Assembly (NCBI GenBank): GCA_902561795.1
Contig: CACERG010000011.1
Location: 1 to 58,220 of the forward strand
Source of the DNA: an uncultured Bacteroidota bacterium
Lineage (GTDB): Bacteria; Bacteroidota; Bacteroidia; Flavobacteriales; Flavobacteriaceae
Length of the DNA stretch: 58,220 nucleotides
Direction of reading: 5' to 3'
Part shown: piece after piece, positions 46,140 to 54,928 of the stretch
How the letters are laid out: the number at the start of each line of letters is the position of its first letter
Position numbering within the stretch: position 1 is the first letter of the stretch
Program-made: the position numbers and the translations under genes
Notes under the pieces: generated by a model
What the model was told of the DNA's origin: nothing
The model's database searches: none
The model's input: the letters and a program-made list of their open reading frames with translations, nothing else

Positions 46140-47282
46140 ATGTCTAAGAGTTCCTCTTTAAAAAATACGAGAAAATGGATACTATTTATCTTAGGATTTA
46201 TTGTTATTGGATTATCTTTTCAACTCACAAAAAAAATATTTGATAGTAATCCCCCGACTCGGAAAAAAGCTGGTAATGCAATCAAAGATGCTTACACAAC
46301 TAAAGTTAAAAATGGATCTTATCAAGTTCAAATTCCATCAGATGGTGTTTTAAGAGCGTATAAAAGAATTCAAATCACTGCCCGTGTACAAGGTATTCTA
46401 AAGACAATAAAACCCTTATTTAAATCAGGTCAAGATTACAAATCTGGGCAAAATTTAGCAGTAATAGAATCCTCAGAGTATAGGGCAAATGTTATTGCTC
46501 AACGTGCAGCTTTATATAATTTAATTACATCAGTACTTCCAGATCTTGAACTAGATTTTCCTGGAGCCTATTTAAAATGGAGTTCATATTTAAAAAGATT
46601 TAATCTTGAAAAACCAGTACCCCCATTGCCTGTAATGGATGATAAAGTAAGGCTATTTGTATCTGGAAGAGGAATAATTTCATCATATTATTCATTACAG
46701 AACTTAGAGAAAACCCTTACATTTTATAGAATAAAAGCACCATTTAATGGAGTTTTAGTTCAGGCTAATATTACAGAAGGATCATTAATAAGGCCTGGAC
46801 AAGTATTAGGGGAATTTATTGCACCTGGTGATTACGAGTTAATGGTTGCTCTACCAAAATCGTATATATCTAATATTTCAAAAGGGGCTGAAGTTAAAGT
46901 AAAATCAATAGATACAAATCAATTATTTACTGGGAAAGTTTCCCGAATTAATGCAAAAGTAAATAGCCAAACTCAATCAGTAGAGGTTTACATTAGAATA
47001 AAAGATAAAAATCTAAAAGAAGGAATGTACATGGAAGCACAGATTGAAGCAATGGAATTTATTAATGTTTTTGCATTGGACAGGGGCCTAATAAATGGAT
47101 CAAAAGAATTATTTGCAGTTAGAGAAAATAAACTTATTTCACTTAAAATAAACCCTATTCATTATACAGAAACTCAAGCTATAGTTGAAGGTCTAGTTGA
47201 GGGGGAGGAAATTATTTCACAACCTATAATTGGTGCATACAATGGCATGGAAATAAATCCGGTTGAACAAGAGCAAAATTAA
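46140..47282 (+). CDS. RND efflux periplasmic adaptor (HlyD/MFP family)
   Basis: The 380-residue adaptor joins an inner-membrane RND pump to an outer-membrane channel. An uncleaved N-terminal anchor lies at about 13-30 (WILFILGFIVIGLSFQL), with no lipobox. The lipoyl-like halves are recognisable in IQITARVQGILKTIKPLF and FYRIKAPFNGVLVQANI. A beta-barrel part (GAEVKVKSIDTNQLFTGKV) and a membrane-proximal C-terminal domain follow. The hairpin is short, as only about 90 residues separate the lipoyl halves. The permease follows after 9 bases and the TolC-like gene after that, so the tripartite system is complete. Confidence 0.92.
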   Translation: MSKSSSLKNTRKWILFILGFIVIGLSFQLTKKIFDSNPPTRKKAGNAIKDAYTTKVKNGSYQVQIPSDGVLRAYKRIQITARVQGILKTIKPLFKSGQDYKSGQNLAVIESSEYRANVIAQRAALYNLITSVLPDLELDFPGAYLKWSSYLKRFNLEKPVPPLPVMDDKVRLFVSGRGIISSYYSLQNLEKTLTFYRIKAPFNGVLVQANITEGSLIRPGQVLGEFIAPGDYELMVALPKSYISNISKGAEVKVKSIDTNQLFTGKVSRINAKVNSQTQSVEVYIRIKDKNLKEGMYMEAQIEAMEFINVFALDRGLINGSKELFAVRENKLISLKINPIHYTETQAIVEGLVEGEEIISQPIIGAYNGMEINPVEQEQN

Positions 47283-47291
47283 ATAGTACTA

Positions 47292-50200
47292 GTGAAAAAT
47301 ATTATTAATTATTTTATTCGTTATCACGTAGCTGTAAATGTAGTTATCATAGCATTTTTGTTGTTTGGCATTTTAGGTTTAAGGTCACTTAAGTCGTCTT
47401 TTTTCCCACTAACTGAATCACATGTCATCCGTATTGCTGTAATTTACCCAGGTGCATCTCCAATGGAGATTGAAGAAGGAGTAATTTTAAAAATTGAAGA
47501 TAATTTAAAAGGACTTAGGGGGGTAGAACGTGTGACTTCAGTTTCAAGCGAGAATAGTGGGAATATTACTGTTGAAATAGAAGAAGAATTAGATATAAAC
47601 TTCATGTTACTTGAAGTAAAAAATGCTGTCGATAGAGTACCAACTTATCCAACTGGTATGGAACCATTAGTTGTATATAAACAAGAACCTACTAGATCGA
47701 CAATTAATTTTGCATTGACGGCAAAAAATCAAACTCTTCTTGAACTCAAACAAATAGGTCGTCAAATTGAAAATGAATTAAGGGCTATTCCTGGAATTTC
47801 ACAAATTAGTGTCTCTGGATATCCGGATGAGGAAATTGAAATTGCGGTTGATAGGAATAAGCTTTTAGCTTATGACTTAAGTTTTAATGATGTCGCACAG
47901 GCTGTGGCAAAATCAAATATCATCATAACTGGAGGAAGAGTAAAAACAAGAGCAGAAGAATTTTTAATTAGAGCCAATAATAAATTTTACTACGGTAATG
48001 AACTTTCTAAAATAGAAGTTTTATCTCAACCTAATGGGACCAAAATTTTTTTGAACGATGTTGCCAATATCCAAGATAGATTTTCAGAGACTCCAAATAG
48101 GAGTTTTTTGAGTGATAATGTGTTGATTAAAATCTCAGTTAGCTCAACAAATTCTGAAGATGTGATTTCATCTTCTGCAAAAGTTAGAAATTATATTGAA
48201 AATTTTAATAGTCAGAATGAAAATTCAAGACTTGAAGTTTTAACTGATGCCTCTGAAACACTTAATGGCAGGAATAGACTATTGATTGAAAATATCTTCC
48301 AGGGTATGATTTTAGTATTAATATTTCTTTCACTTTTTTTAAACTCAAGGCTCGCTTTTTGGGTAGCTTTTGGCCTACCAGTTTCATTTTTGGGGATGTT
48401 TATTTTTGCTCCACTAGTAGGGGTTACGATAAATGTATTATCAACTTTTGGAATGATTATAGTAATAGGGATACTTGTAGATGACGGGATTGTAATAGCT
48501 GAAAATATTTACCAACAATATGAAAAAGGTAAAACTCCTTATAGAGCTGCAATAGATGGAGTACTTGAGGTTATTCCTCCAGTTGTATCTGCTATCATTA
48601 CAACTATGATGGCTTTCTCACTATTTTTATTTCTAGATGGAAGGATTGGAGAATTTTTTAGTGAGGTTTCGGTTGTGGTTATGTTAACCCTTTTTATTTC
48701 ACTAATTGAAGCACTAGTGATTTTACCAGCTCACTTAGCACACTCAAAGGCACTAGTAAAAATTGAAAAAGAACCAAAGACTTTAATTTCGAAGGCATTT
48801 AAAAAACTGAGGGATTTTAATAAAATAGGCGATAAGCTTATGAAATTTATGAGAGATAGATTTTATTTACCCTTTCTTAAATTTTCTTTGAACAACCGTT
48901 TTCTTGTAATATCGATGTTTATTGCATTTTTTTCCCTTACGATTGGTTCATTCGGAGGTGGTATAATCAGAACTTCTTTCTTTCCTTCAATAGCCTCTGA
49001 TAGAATTTCCATAAATCTTGTTATGCCCAATGGGACAAATGAAAGAATAACAGATTCAATAATTACAATGATAGAGGAAACATCTAAAATTGTAAATAAA
49101 GAATTCTCAGAAAAATATCTTAAGGGAACAGGGAAAAGTCTTTTTGTAAATTCTATTAAAACTTTAGGGAATGGTGCTTCAAGAGCTAATCTAATTATTA
49201 ATCTTTTACCAGGTGAACAGCGTCCAGATAAAATAAGGGCTTCTATGGTCTCTTCAAGAATATCAGAACTTGTAGGTCCGGTAGTAGGGGTTGAGAGTAT
49301 AGTTTTTGGCTCTGGTTCAAATTTTGGAGGAAAACCTGTTTCAGTTTCTCTATTATCAAATAATATAAATGAATTAAAAAGTGCGAAAAATGAATTAAAA
49401 CAAGCTTTAATTTCCAATGCGCTTCTTAAGGATATTGAAGATAATGATCCGGCAGGAATTAAGGAGATTAAACTTAAGCTTAAGGAAAATGCCTATTCTT
49501 TGGGTTTAGATCTTAGATATTTAATGAGTAGAGTGAGAGCAGGATTTTTTGGTGTTCAAGCACAAAGGTTCCAAAGAGGGCAAGACGAAATTAGGGTTTG
49601 GGTTCGTTACAAAAAAGAAGATAGATCATCAATTACTCAACTAGAGGATATGAAAATTGATTTGCCAAATAAAGACTTTATCGCTTTAAAAGAGGTAGCA
49701 ACTTATTCTATAGAAAGGGGTGATGTATCGATAAATCATCTTGATGGTAGAAGAGAAATTCAGGTATCAGCTGATCTCAAAAATTCTGAAGAATCATCTC
49801 CTACTGACATAATGAATGATATAAGATTTAATATAATGCCAAAAATCCAGGCTAAATATCCAACAGTTAGTGCATCTTATGAAGGACAGAATAGAGAGGC
49901 ATTTAAATTAATTAATTCACTCTCTTCAGCAGGAATTCCAATCCTTATACTTATATATATCACTATAGCTTTCACTTTTAGAAGCTTTTCTCAACCAATA
50001 CTTTTATTTTGTTTAATGCCTGTGAGTTTAATTGGCGTAGCTTGGGGACATTGGATTCATGGTTTTCCAGTTAATATTCTTTCATTATTGGGAGTAATTG
50101 CACTTATAGGTATTATGGTAAACGATGGCCTTGTCCTGATCGGGAAATTTAATAATAATTTAAAACAAAATTTTAATTTTAATGAAGGACTAATAGATGC

Positions 50201-50516
50201 TGGAAAATCAAGATTTAGAGCAATTTTCTTAACTACTGCCACTACTGTTGCAGGACTTACACCGTTACTTCTAGAGAAAAGTAGACAAGCTCAATGGCTT
50301 AAGCCAATGGCAATATCAGTTTCTTATGGAATAGGATTTGCTACAATTTTAACACTGATTCTATTGCCAATATTTATCTCTCTTAACAATGATTTAAAAG
50401 TGATTTTTAAGTGGCTTGTTTCAGGGAATTATCCTGATAAAGAGGTTGTTGAAAGGGCTATTATTGAAAAGAAAGAAGAACAAAAAATGGATCAAATGAA
50501 TAATCCTGAAAATTGA
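47292..50516 (+). CDS. RND-family efflux permease
   Basis: The 1074-residue inner-membrane proton-driven transporter has the AcrB-type layout: TM1 (about 12-29), a large periplasmic loop, TM2-6, TM7 near 545, a second loop, and TM8-12 to about 1030. The proton-relay acidic pair is visible in GILVDDGIVIAEN of TM4, and AGLTPLLLEKS marks TM11. The permease pocket cannot tell drugs from other substrates; the DD relay and AcrB-like length favour a hydrophobe/amphiphile or drug efflux pump over a CusA-like metal pump. The start is GTG, 9 bases after the adaptor stop. The TolC-like gene follows after 4 bases. Confidence 0.95.
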   Translation: MKNIINYFIRYHVAVNVVIIAFLLFGILGLRSLKSSFFPLTESHVIRIAVIYPGASPMEIEEGVILKIEDNLKGLRGVERVTSVSSENSGNITVEIEEELDINFMLLEVKNAVDRVPTYPTGMEPLVVYKQEPTRSTINFALTAKNQTLLELKQIGRQIENELRAIPGISQISVSGYPDEEIEIAVDRNKLLAYDLSFNDVAQAVAKSNIIITGGRVKTRAEEFLIRANNKFYYGNELSKIEVLSQPNGTKIFLNDVANIQDRFSETPNRSFLSDNVLIKISVSSTNSEDVISSSAKVRNYIENFNSQNENSRLEVLTDASETLNGRNRLLIENIFQGMILVLIFLSLFLNSRLAFWVAFGLPVSFLGMFIFAPLVGVTINVLSTFGMIIVIGILVDDGIVIAENIYQQYEKGKTPYRAAIDGVLEVIPPVVSAIITTMMAFSLFLFLDGRIGEFFSEVSVVVMLTLFISLIEALVILPAHLAHSKALVKIEKEPKTLISKAFKKLRDFNKIGDKLMKFMRDRFYLPFLKFSLNNRFLVISMFIAFFSLTIGSFGGGIIRTSFFPSIASDRISINLVMPNGTNERITDSIITMIEETSKIVNKEFSEKYLKGTGKSLFVNSIKTLGNGASRANLIINLLPGEQRPDKIRASMVSSRISELVGPVVGVESIVFGSGSNFGGKPVSVSLLSNNINELKSAKNELKQALISNALLKDIEDNDPAGIKEIKLKLKENAYSLGLDLRYLMSRVRAGFFGVQAQRFQRGQDEIRVWVRYKKEDRSSITQLEDMKIDLPNKDFIALKEVATYSIERGDVSINHLDGRREIQVSADLKNSEESSPTDIMNDIRFNIMPKIQAKYPTVSASYEGQNREAFKLINSLSSAGIPILILIYITIAFTFRSFSQPILLFCLMPVSLIGVAWGHWIHGFPVNILSLLGVIALIGIMVNDGLVLIGKFNNNLKQNFNFNEGLIDAGKSRFRAIFLTTATTVAGLTPLLLEKSRQAQWLKPMAISVSYGIGFATILTLILLPIFISLNNDLKVIFKWLVSGNYPDKEVVERAIIEKKEEQKMDQMNNPEN

Positions 50517-50520
50517 AATT

Positions 50521-51870
50521 ATGAATAGAATTTTCATTTTATTATTTTTTCTTCTTATCATGTTTACTAATAATACAGATGCACAAGATAAACTAACAAA
50601 AGAACAGGCCTTGGATTTTGCATTAGAGAATAATTTTGGTATTCAGGTTTCAAGAAATAATACTGAGATTACAAAAAATAATAGTAATATCCTGAACTCA
50701 GGATACTTACCTACCGTTTCTATTTCTGGTGGAGGTAACTATATAGGATCAGATTCAGAAATTGCTTTTCCTGGGCAATTTGATGATCAAGGAAATCCTA
50801 TTCCTAATAGAATTTTTGAGGGTCAAGAATCTCAACGTTATAATGCAAGTGTAAATTTAAATTATACCCTTTTTGACGGTTTGGGCAGAATCTATATTTA
50901 TAAGCAATTAAAAGAACAATACAACCTCAGTGAATTGCAACTAAGGGAGACAATTGAGTATTCAATACTCCAGATTTTTGAGGTTTATTTTAGTATTGCT
51001 CAGTTTACAGAATCAAGTAGAATTTTCAAACAAAATTTAGAAGTTTCAATAGAACGTCAAAAAAGAGCACAAAGTGCATTTATTCATGGGCAAGGGAATA
51101 AACTAGCAGTTTTAAATGCACAAGTAGATGTAACAAATGACAGTATTAGTCTAATTCAGGTTAATCAACAGCTAGATAATTCAAAACGTGATTTGAATTT
51201 ACTTATGAATCAACCGATTGATAAGGATTATAGTGTAGAATTAGAAGTAAATTTTGTTCCCGAAATCCAAATTGAGTCTTGGATAGATACTGCACCAGAA
51301 AAAAACGTAGAACTTCTTAAACAAAAAAGTAATATTCAAATTAACTCTTATGACGTAAAGATAAATCAGTCCGGATATTTACCTACAGTTGGACTAGTTG
51401 GATCATATGGGTGGAATTTGAATAAAAGTCCGGCTACAGCTTTTTTCCCAGGTACAAACAACACAACTTACTCAGTTGGAGTTGGAGCTAGTTTGAGTTG
51501 GAACCTATTTGACGGTGGTAGAACTACAACTCGTGTTAAAAATTCCAAGCTAAATTTTGAAAATCAAGAATTAATTGCACAAGAGGCTAGACTAAGTTTC
51601 GATAGGGACTTATTAAATGCTTTACAGAATTATAGAAACACGAAAGAAATTTTTGAAATCCAAAAAAAACAAGTTGAAACTGCAACTTACAATTTTGATC
51701 GATCAAAATCTCAATATCAATTGGGCTCAATTACTGCTATAGAATTTAGACAAGCCCAAATCAATTTAGCAAATGCAAAAAATCAAAGGGCTATAGCAAA
51801 GTTTCAAGCTAAACTTTCAGAATTGCAATTGATACAACTAACGGGTGAACTTTTAAATGTCAATATTTAA
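50521..51870 (+). CDS. TolC-family outer membrane efflux protein
   Basis: The 449-residue protein has a signal peptide (FILLFFLLIMFTNNTDAQ) and the duplicated TolC-like helical/beta-barrel structure. The landmarks are NILNSGYLPTVSISGGG in the first half and KINQSGYLPTVGLVGSYGW plus SLSWNLFDGGRTTTRV in the second, matching the internal repeat of this family. It forms the outer-membrane exit duct of the RND pump encoded by the two preceding genes. It starts 4 bases after the permease stop. No lipobox is seen. Confidence 0.94.
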   Translation: MNRIFILLFFLLIMFTNNTDAQDKLTKEQALDFALENNFGIQVSRNNTEITKNNSNILNSGYLPTVSISGGGNYIGSDSEIAFPGQFDDQGNPIPNRIFEGQESQRYNASVNLNYTLFDGLGRIYIYKQLKEQYNLSELQLRETIEYSILQIFEVYFSIAQFTESSRIFKQNLEVSIERQKRAQSAFIHGQGNKLAVLNAQVDVTNDSISLIQVNQQLDNSKRDLNLLMNQPIDKDYSVELEVNFVPEIQIESWIDTAPEKNVELLKQKSNIQINSYDVKINQSGYLPTVGLVGSYGWNLNKSPATAFFPGTNNTTYSVGVGASLSWNLFDGGRTTTRVKNSKLNFENQELIAQEARLSFDRDLLNALQNYRNTKEIFEIQKKQVETATYNFDRSKSQYQLGSITAIEFRQAQINLANAKNQRAIAKFQAKLSELQLIQLTGELLNVNI

Positions 51871-51907
51871 ATATATTTAACAAGATATAATTGAGGTAAT
51901 ATTTTCT

Positions 51908-52591
51908 TTAGGAAACGGGAATTAATAATTGCTCATAGAATCCTCCAATTTGTCTTTCCCTGTCAACAAAATGAATTTCTAAAATCCAATGTCTAGTGTT
52001 TCCTTGTTTATCAGGAGTATTCATGTCAATTAAATTATCTGGATGGATATAATTGGTTTTATTTTCTTTTTCTAGCTTTTCATGAGGGAAGTGACCGATT
52101 AAATGACCTGCTATTTGACCACCAAATTCCCAACCCATAGATTTTGCTAGTTTACAGCAATAGTTGTACATTTCACAGCCACTTATAGCATCTTTTGAAT
52201 GATAAAAAACATTTGCTTTTCTCCATGCAACCTCAATATCATTAGCTAATTTCTTTTTCAAAGAATCATTACCCAAAACATAAGTTCTTCCATAATCAGC
52301 TTCCCACTCTTCAAATATGGGGCCAAAATCTAAAAACACAATATCATCTTTTTCAACTATTAAGTTTTTAGGATTCTCGTCATAAGGGAAAAGAGTGTTA
52401 GGACCAGATCTCACGATTCGTTTATGCCAATATTTTTTAATTTTAAACATTTCAAAAGCTAAGTCATATATATTTTTATTGATTTGCTTTTCGGTTTTTC
52501 CAGCACGAATTAGACATCTAGTTTCAATTTCTTTAAATAACTCGGATGCTTTTTTTTCAGCCTCTACTAACTGAGCTAATTCATGTGACAT
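51908..52591 (-). CDS. M24-family metallopeptidase (methionine/Xaa-Pro aminopeptidase-like)
   Basis: The 227-residue protein has the pita-bread fold of M24 peptidases. The expected metal ligands are visible: Asp of VFLDFGP, Asp of EADYGRT, His of GHLIGHFPHE, and the two Glu of WILEIHFVD and GGFYEQLLI. It lacks the N-terminal domain of Xaa-Pro dipeptidases and is slightly short for a methionine aminopeptidase. In addition, EAEKKASELFKEIETRCLIR at its start resembles an M24 subgroup often annotated simply as aminopeptidase P family. It follows the HxlR gene by 46 bases on the same strand, so the regulator may control it. The substrate is unknown. Confidence 0.87.
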   Translation of the reverse strand: MSHELAQLVEAEKKASELFKEIETRCLIRAGKTEKQINKNIYDLAFEMFKIKKYWHKRIVRSGPNTLFPYDENPKNLIVEKDDIVFLDFGPIFEEWEADYGRTYVLGNDSLKKKLANDIEVAWRKANVFYHSKDAISGCEMYNYCCKLAKSMGWEFGGQIAGHLIGHFPHEKLEKENKTNYIHPDNLIDMNTPDKQGNTRHWILEIHFVDRERQIGGFYEQLLIPVS

Positions 52592-52637
52592 ATTTAAAAA
52601 ATAAAAGTGATATAAAGTTTTTGAAATAAGAGAATTA

Positions 52638-53078
52638 CTAGTTGACTAGAAAAGAATTTTTGAATTCCTTGTATGCACTTATTGAATCCTTGATAGTATC
52701 CTTCCTTCTTTTATTTTTATTTCTGTCGTAAAAATCACTCCCAATAGGTCCAATTTCCATATCTAAATTATTCTTACCCCAAATAAGAAGATCGTAAATA
52801 AGTGGATAAAGATCTATTCCCGCTTCAGTGAGGTAGTATTGTTTAATTTTTTTATTTTTTGGATGCAACTGGTATTCGATAAGTTTGTATTTCAGTAATT
52901 TTTTAAGCCGGTCAGAAAGAATATTTGTGGCGATATTTTCAGGTGCTTTTTTGAAATCAGCAAAAGTTGTACTGCCTAGGAAGAAATTTCTTATTAAAAC
53001 CAAAGTCCAAGTGTCACCAATAATTTCAAGAGAAGTACTTACTGGACAGGTTGATCTTTTATTTTCAACTTTTATCAT
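52638..53078 (-). CDS. HxlR-family transcriptional regulator
   Basis: The 146-residue winged-helix protein matches HxlR regulators: CPVSTSLEIIGDTWTLVLIR at the N-terminus, FADFKKAPENIATNILSDRL as the DNA-recognition part, and YYLTEAGIDLYPLI at the wing. Cys11 corresponds to the N-terminal Cys that senses thiol stress in YodB-like members, so electrophile or redox sensing is possible. It lies upstream of the M24 peptidase gene and is divergent from the secreted-protein cluster. A 16-base palindrome at 53252-53267 in the shared intergenic region is a candidate operator. Confidence 0.93.
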   Translation of the reverse strand: MIKVENKRSTCPVSTSLEIIGDTWTLVLIRNFFLGSTTFADFKKAPENIATNILSDRLKKLLKYKLIEYQLHPKNKKIKQYYLTEAGIDLYPLIYDLLIWGKNNLDMEIGPIGSDFYDRNKNKRRKDTIKDSISAYKEFKNSFLVN

Positions 53079-53251
53079 TAGTTATCACTTAAAATAGTCT
53101 GAAATTTTTTGGCCTAAATCAAAAAATATTTCTCAAACATCTTTATTAAACCATATTAAAACTTTTCTGTGAATTTTTTAGTGTGGCTTTATTCAAATAA
53201 AAGAATTGACTATGGCAACTATAAATATAGGAAAATTTCTTTTTACAATGA

Positions 53252-53267
53252 TTTTAACTAGTTAAAA
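53252..53267. promoter_or_regulatory. 16-base perfect palindrome in the HxlR divergent region
   Basis: TTTTAACTAGTTAAAA reads the same on both strands; a partial copy of its right half (TTAGTTAA) follows a few bases later. It lies between the HxlR gene and the secreted-protein gene, about 54 bases upstream of the latter's -7 box, and could be an HxlR operator. Confidence 0.4.
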
Positions 53268-53320
53268 ATTAGTTAATTATAGATCGTCAAACAAGTATTT
53301 AAAAAAACAATCATAATCAC

Positions 53321-53328
53321 TATATTTG
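53321..53328 (+). promoter_or_regulatory. -7 element upstream of the duplicated secreted protein
   Basis: TATATTTG matches TAnnTTTG exactly. It overlaps an in-frame TTG at 53326, so that TTG would not be in the transcript, which supports the ATG at 53353 as the start. No TTG lies at the expected upstream distance. Confidence 0.45.
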
Positions 53329-53352
53329 ATATCTATTGTACAAATCGTTTTT

Positions 53353-54219
53353 ATGAGATTCCGAATTTCAATATTCATTTTATTTGTGACCCTGATGCTC
53401 AAAACTGCTTTAGGGCAAATAGTTACTGTTAAAATTGAAGATTTTGTTATTCAACATAATGGTTTTGAAGAAAATGAGGAAGGAGAAATTAATCCAATAA
53501 ATTTGAAAGAAATAAATAGGAGAATTCGTTTTTTTATTGAAGAGAAATATCCAAAAATAGTTGATTTCACAAGAAATATTATATGGGACTCATATGGGAC
53601 TTTTTTAAGTCCTTCTGATAGATATCATTCGCATACTTTTATCGTGCAAGTAAAAGTCAAAGATGTTGATCGTTTGAAATATTTAGAGGTTCAATATGAC
53701 CCTTATGAGAAAAAAGTTACTGGGGATTTTCAATGGATCCCAGAAGATGAGGAGTTTTACTTGGTAGATGAACAAGTAGAGGAACAAAAACTACTTCCAA
53801 ATCTTAAAGAGTTGGAAATTTCAAATCATGATAAAAAGCCAAGCCTGAATGACTTCCTTAACGAGCATCAAGGTTTTATTGACGAGAGGGATAGACTAAA
53901 TTTGAGTGAAAATGAAATTGTACCGATTAATGTTGCTAAAATAAACAAACTAATTCGTTCGTTTAATGATACAAACTATTCTAATGTTGAATATACAAGA
54001 AATATAATTTGGGATTCCTACACTACTTTCTTAAGTCCATTTGATAAATATAATTTTCATGTTTTCATTGCTCAAGTAAAGGTAGAGGGAATAAATCGAT
54101 TGAAATATCTTGAAGTTTTTTATAATCCAGCAACTGAAAAAATTACAACTGATTTTGAATGGATTGAATCTGATGAAGAGTTTTTCAGAGTAGTAAAAGT
54201 GCAAGAATCAGATTCCTAG
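53353..54219 (+). CDS. secreted protein with two tandem copies of an unrecognised domain
   Basis: The 288-residue protein has a signal peptide (MRFRISIFILFVTLMLKTALGQ) and then two copies of a domain of about 105 residues, which I do not recognise. The copies align along their whole length; the most conserved part runs from RNIIWDSYGTFLSPSDRY to EDEEFYLV in copy 1 and from RNIIWDSYTTFLSPFDKY to SDEEFFRV in copy 2, roughly 60 percent identical by eye. The ATG at 53353 is preferred to the upstream TTG because the latter overlaps a promoter box and would spoil the signal peptide. It is probably periplasmic or exported. The next gene starts 48 bases later. Confidence 0.75.
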   Translation: MRFRISIFILFVTLMLKTALGQIVTVKIEDFVIQHNGFEENEEGEINPINLKEINRRIRFFIEEKYPKIVDFTRNIIWDSYGTFLSPSDRYHSHTFIVQVKVKDVDRLKYLEVQYDPYEKKVTGDFQWIPEDEEFYLVDEQVEEQKLLPNLKELEISNHDKKPSLNDFLNEHQGFIDERDRLNLSENEIVPINVAKINKLIRSFNDTNYSNVEYTRNIIWDSYTTFLSPFDKYNFHVFIAQVKVEGINRLKYLEVFYNPATEKITTDFEWIESDEEFFRVVKVQESDS

Positions 54220-54267
54220 TTTTAAACAACCTTTGCTTTAAATTTTTTTAAAATATCTCAGTATAAA

Positions 54268-54915
54268 ATGAAAATAAATCGATATGTAATATTTTTTTTT
54301 CTGATTTGTAACTCTGTTTTCTGTCAGACAATAGATGGGAATAAAATTTCTCAAATTTATGAGGTACGTAATTCAAATGCTGAGGAAATATTTTCTAAAA
54401 TCCATTTCGCTTTGTGTTTAATATATCAAAATCCTGATGAAGTTATTAAATACAAAGATGACAAGACAATGAGAATTGTTGTAAAAGCCATGGCATTAGT
54501 TCCAGTTCTAGATGCATACAAGTTGATGAATCCAAGTAATACTGAACTAACAGATTATGTTGACTATAATCATAATTATACTGCAGTTATAGAGGTAAAA
54601 GATGAGAAATACAGAATTAAACTCACTTATCAAAATGGAAAATATTCAGATTCTCAATTAAATGAATATAAGTTACCATTTCCTGCTAAAATGGATTTTG
54701 AAACTTCTGATTTAGAGGAAATCATTCAAAAAGCGAGATTAGAGATGAATCAAGAGTATTACTCAATTACTAGTAGAAGGAAAAAAGAAATTTATATTCA
54801 ATCTCAACCAAGAGTGTTGAAGGAGTACCAACAAACACTAATTGATTATGCAACAATTTATTTTCAATCGATATATAAAGATGTATTGAGTGATAACGAT
54901 CAAGACAATTGGTAA
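54268..54915 (+). CDS. secreted protein of unknown function, possibly DUF4468-like
   Basis: The 215-residue protein has a short signal peptide (YVIFFFLICNSVFCQ, with a Cys just before the likely cleavage site). The segment SNAEEIFSKIHFALCLIYQN followed by VIKYKDDKTMRIVVKA is reminiscent of the DUF4468/TBP-like fold found in secreted Bacteroidota proteins, but the match is only an impression. A basic C-terminal half with SRRKKEIYIQSQPRV ends in an acidic DNDQDNW tail. It lies between the duplicated secreted protein and the amidohydrolase lipoprotein on the same strand, 14 bases before the latter. Confidence 0.65.
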   Translation: MKINRYVIFFFLICNSVFCQTIDGNKISQIYEVRNSNAEEIFSKIHFALCLIYQNPDEVIKYKDDKTMRIVVKAMALVPVLDAYKLMNPSNTELTDYVDYNHNYTAVIEVKDEKYRIKLTYQNGKYSDSQLNEYKLPFPAKMDFETSDLEEIIQKARLEMNQEYYSITSRRKKEIYIQSQPRVLKEYQQTLIDYATIYFQSIYKDVLSDNDQDNW

Positions 54916-54928
54916 AAAATAGTAGATT

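Noticed and set aside
53326-53352. TTG start giving nine more residues to the duplicated secreted protein
   Set aside because: It overlaps a TATATTTG promoter box and puts hydrophobic residues before the charged start of the signal peptide.
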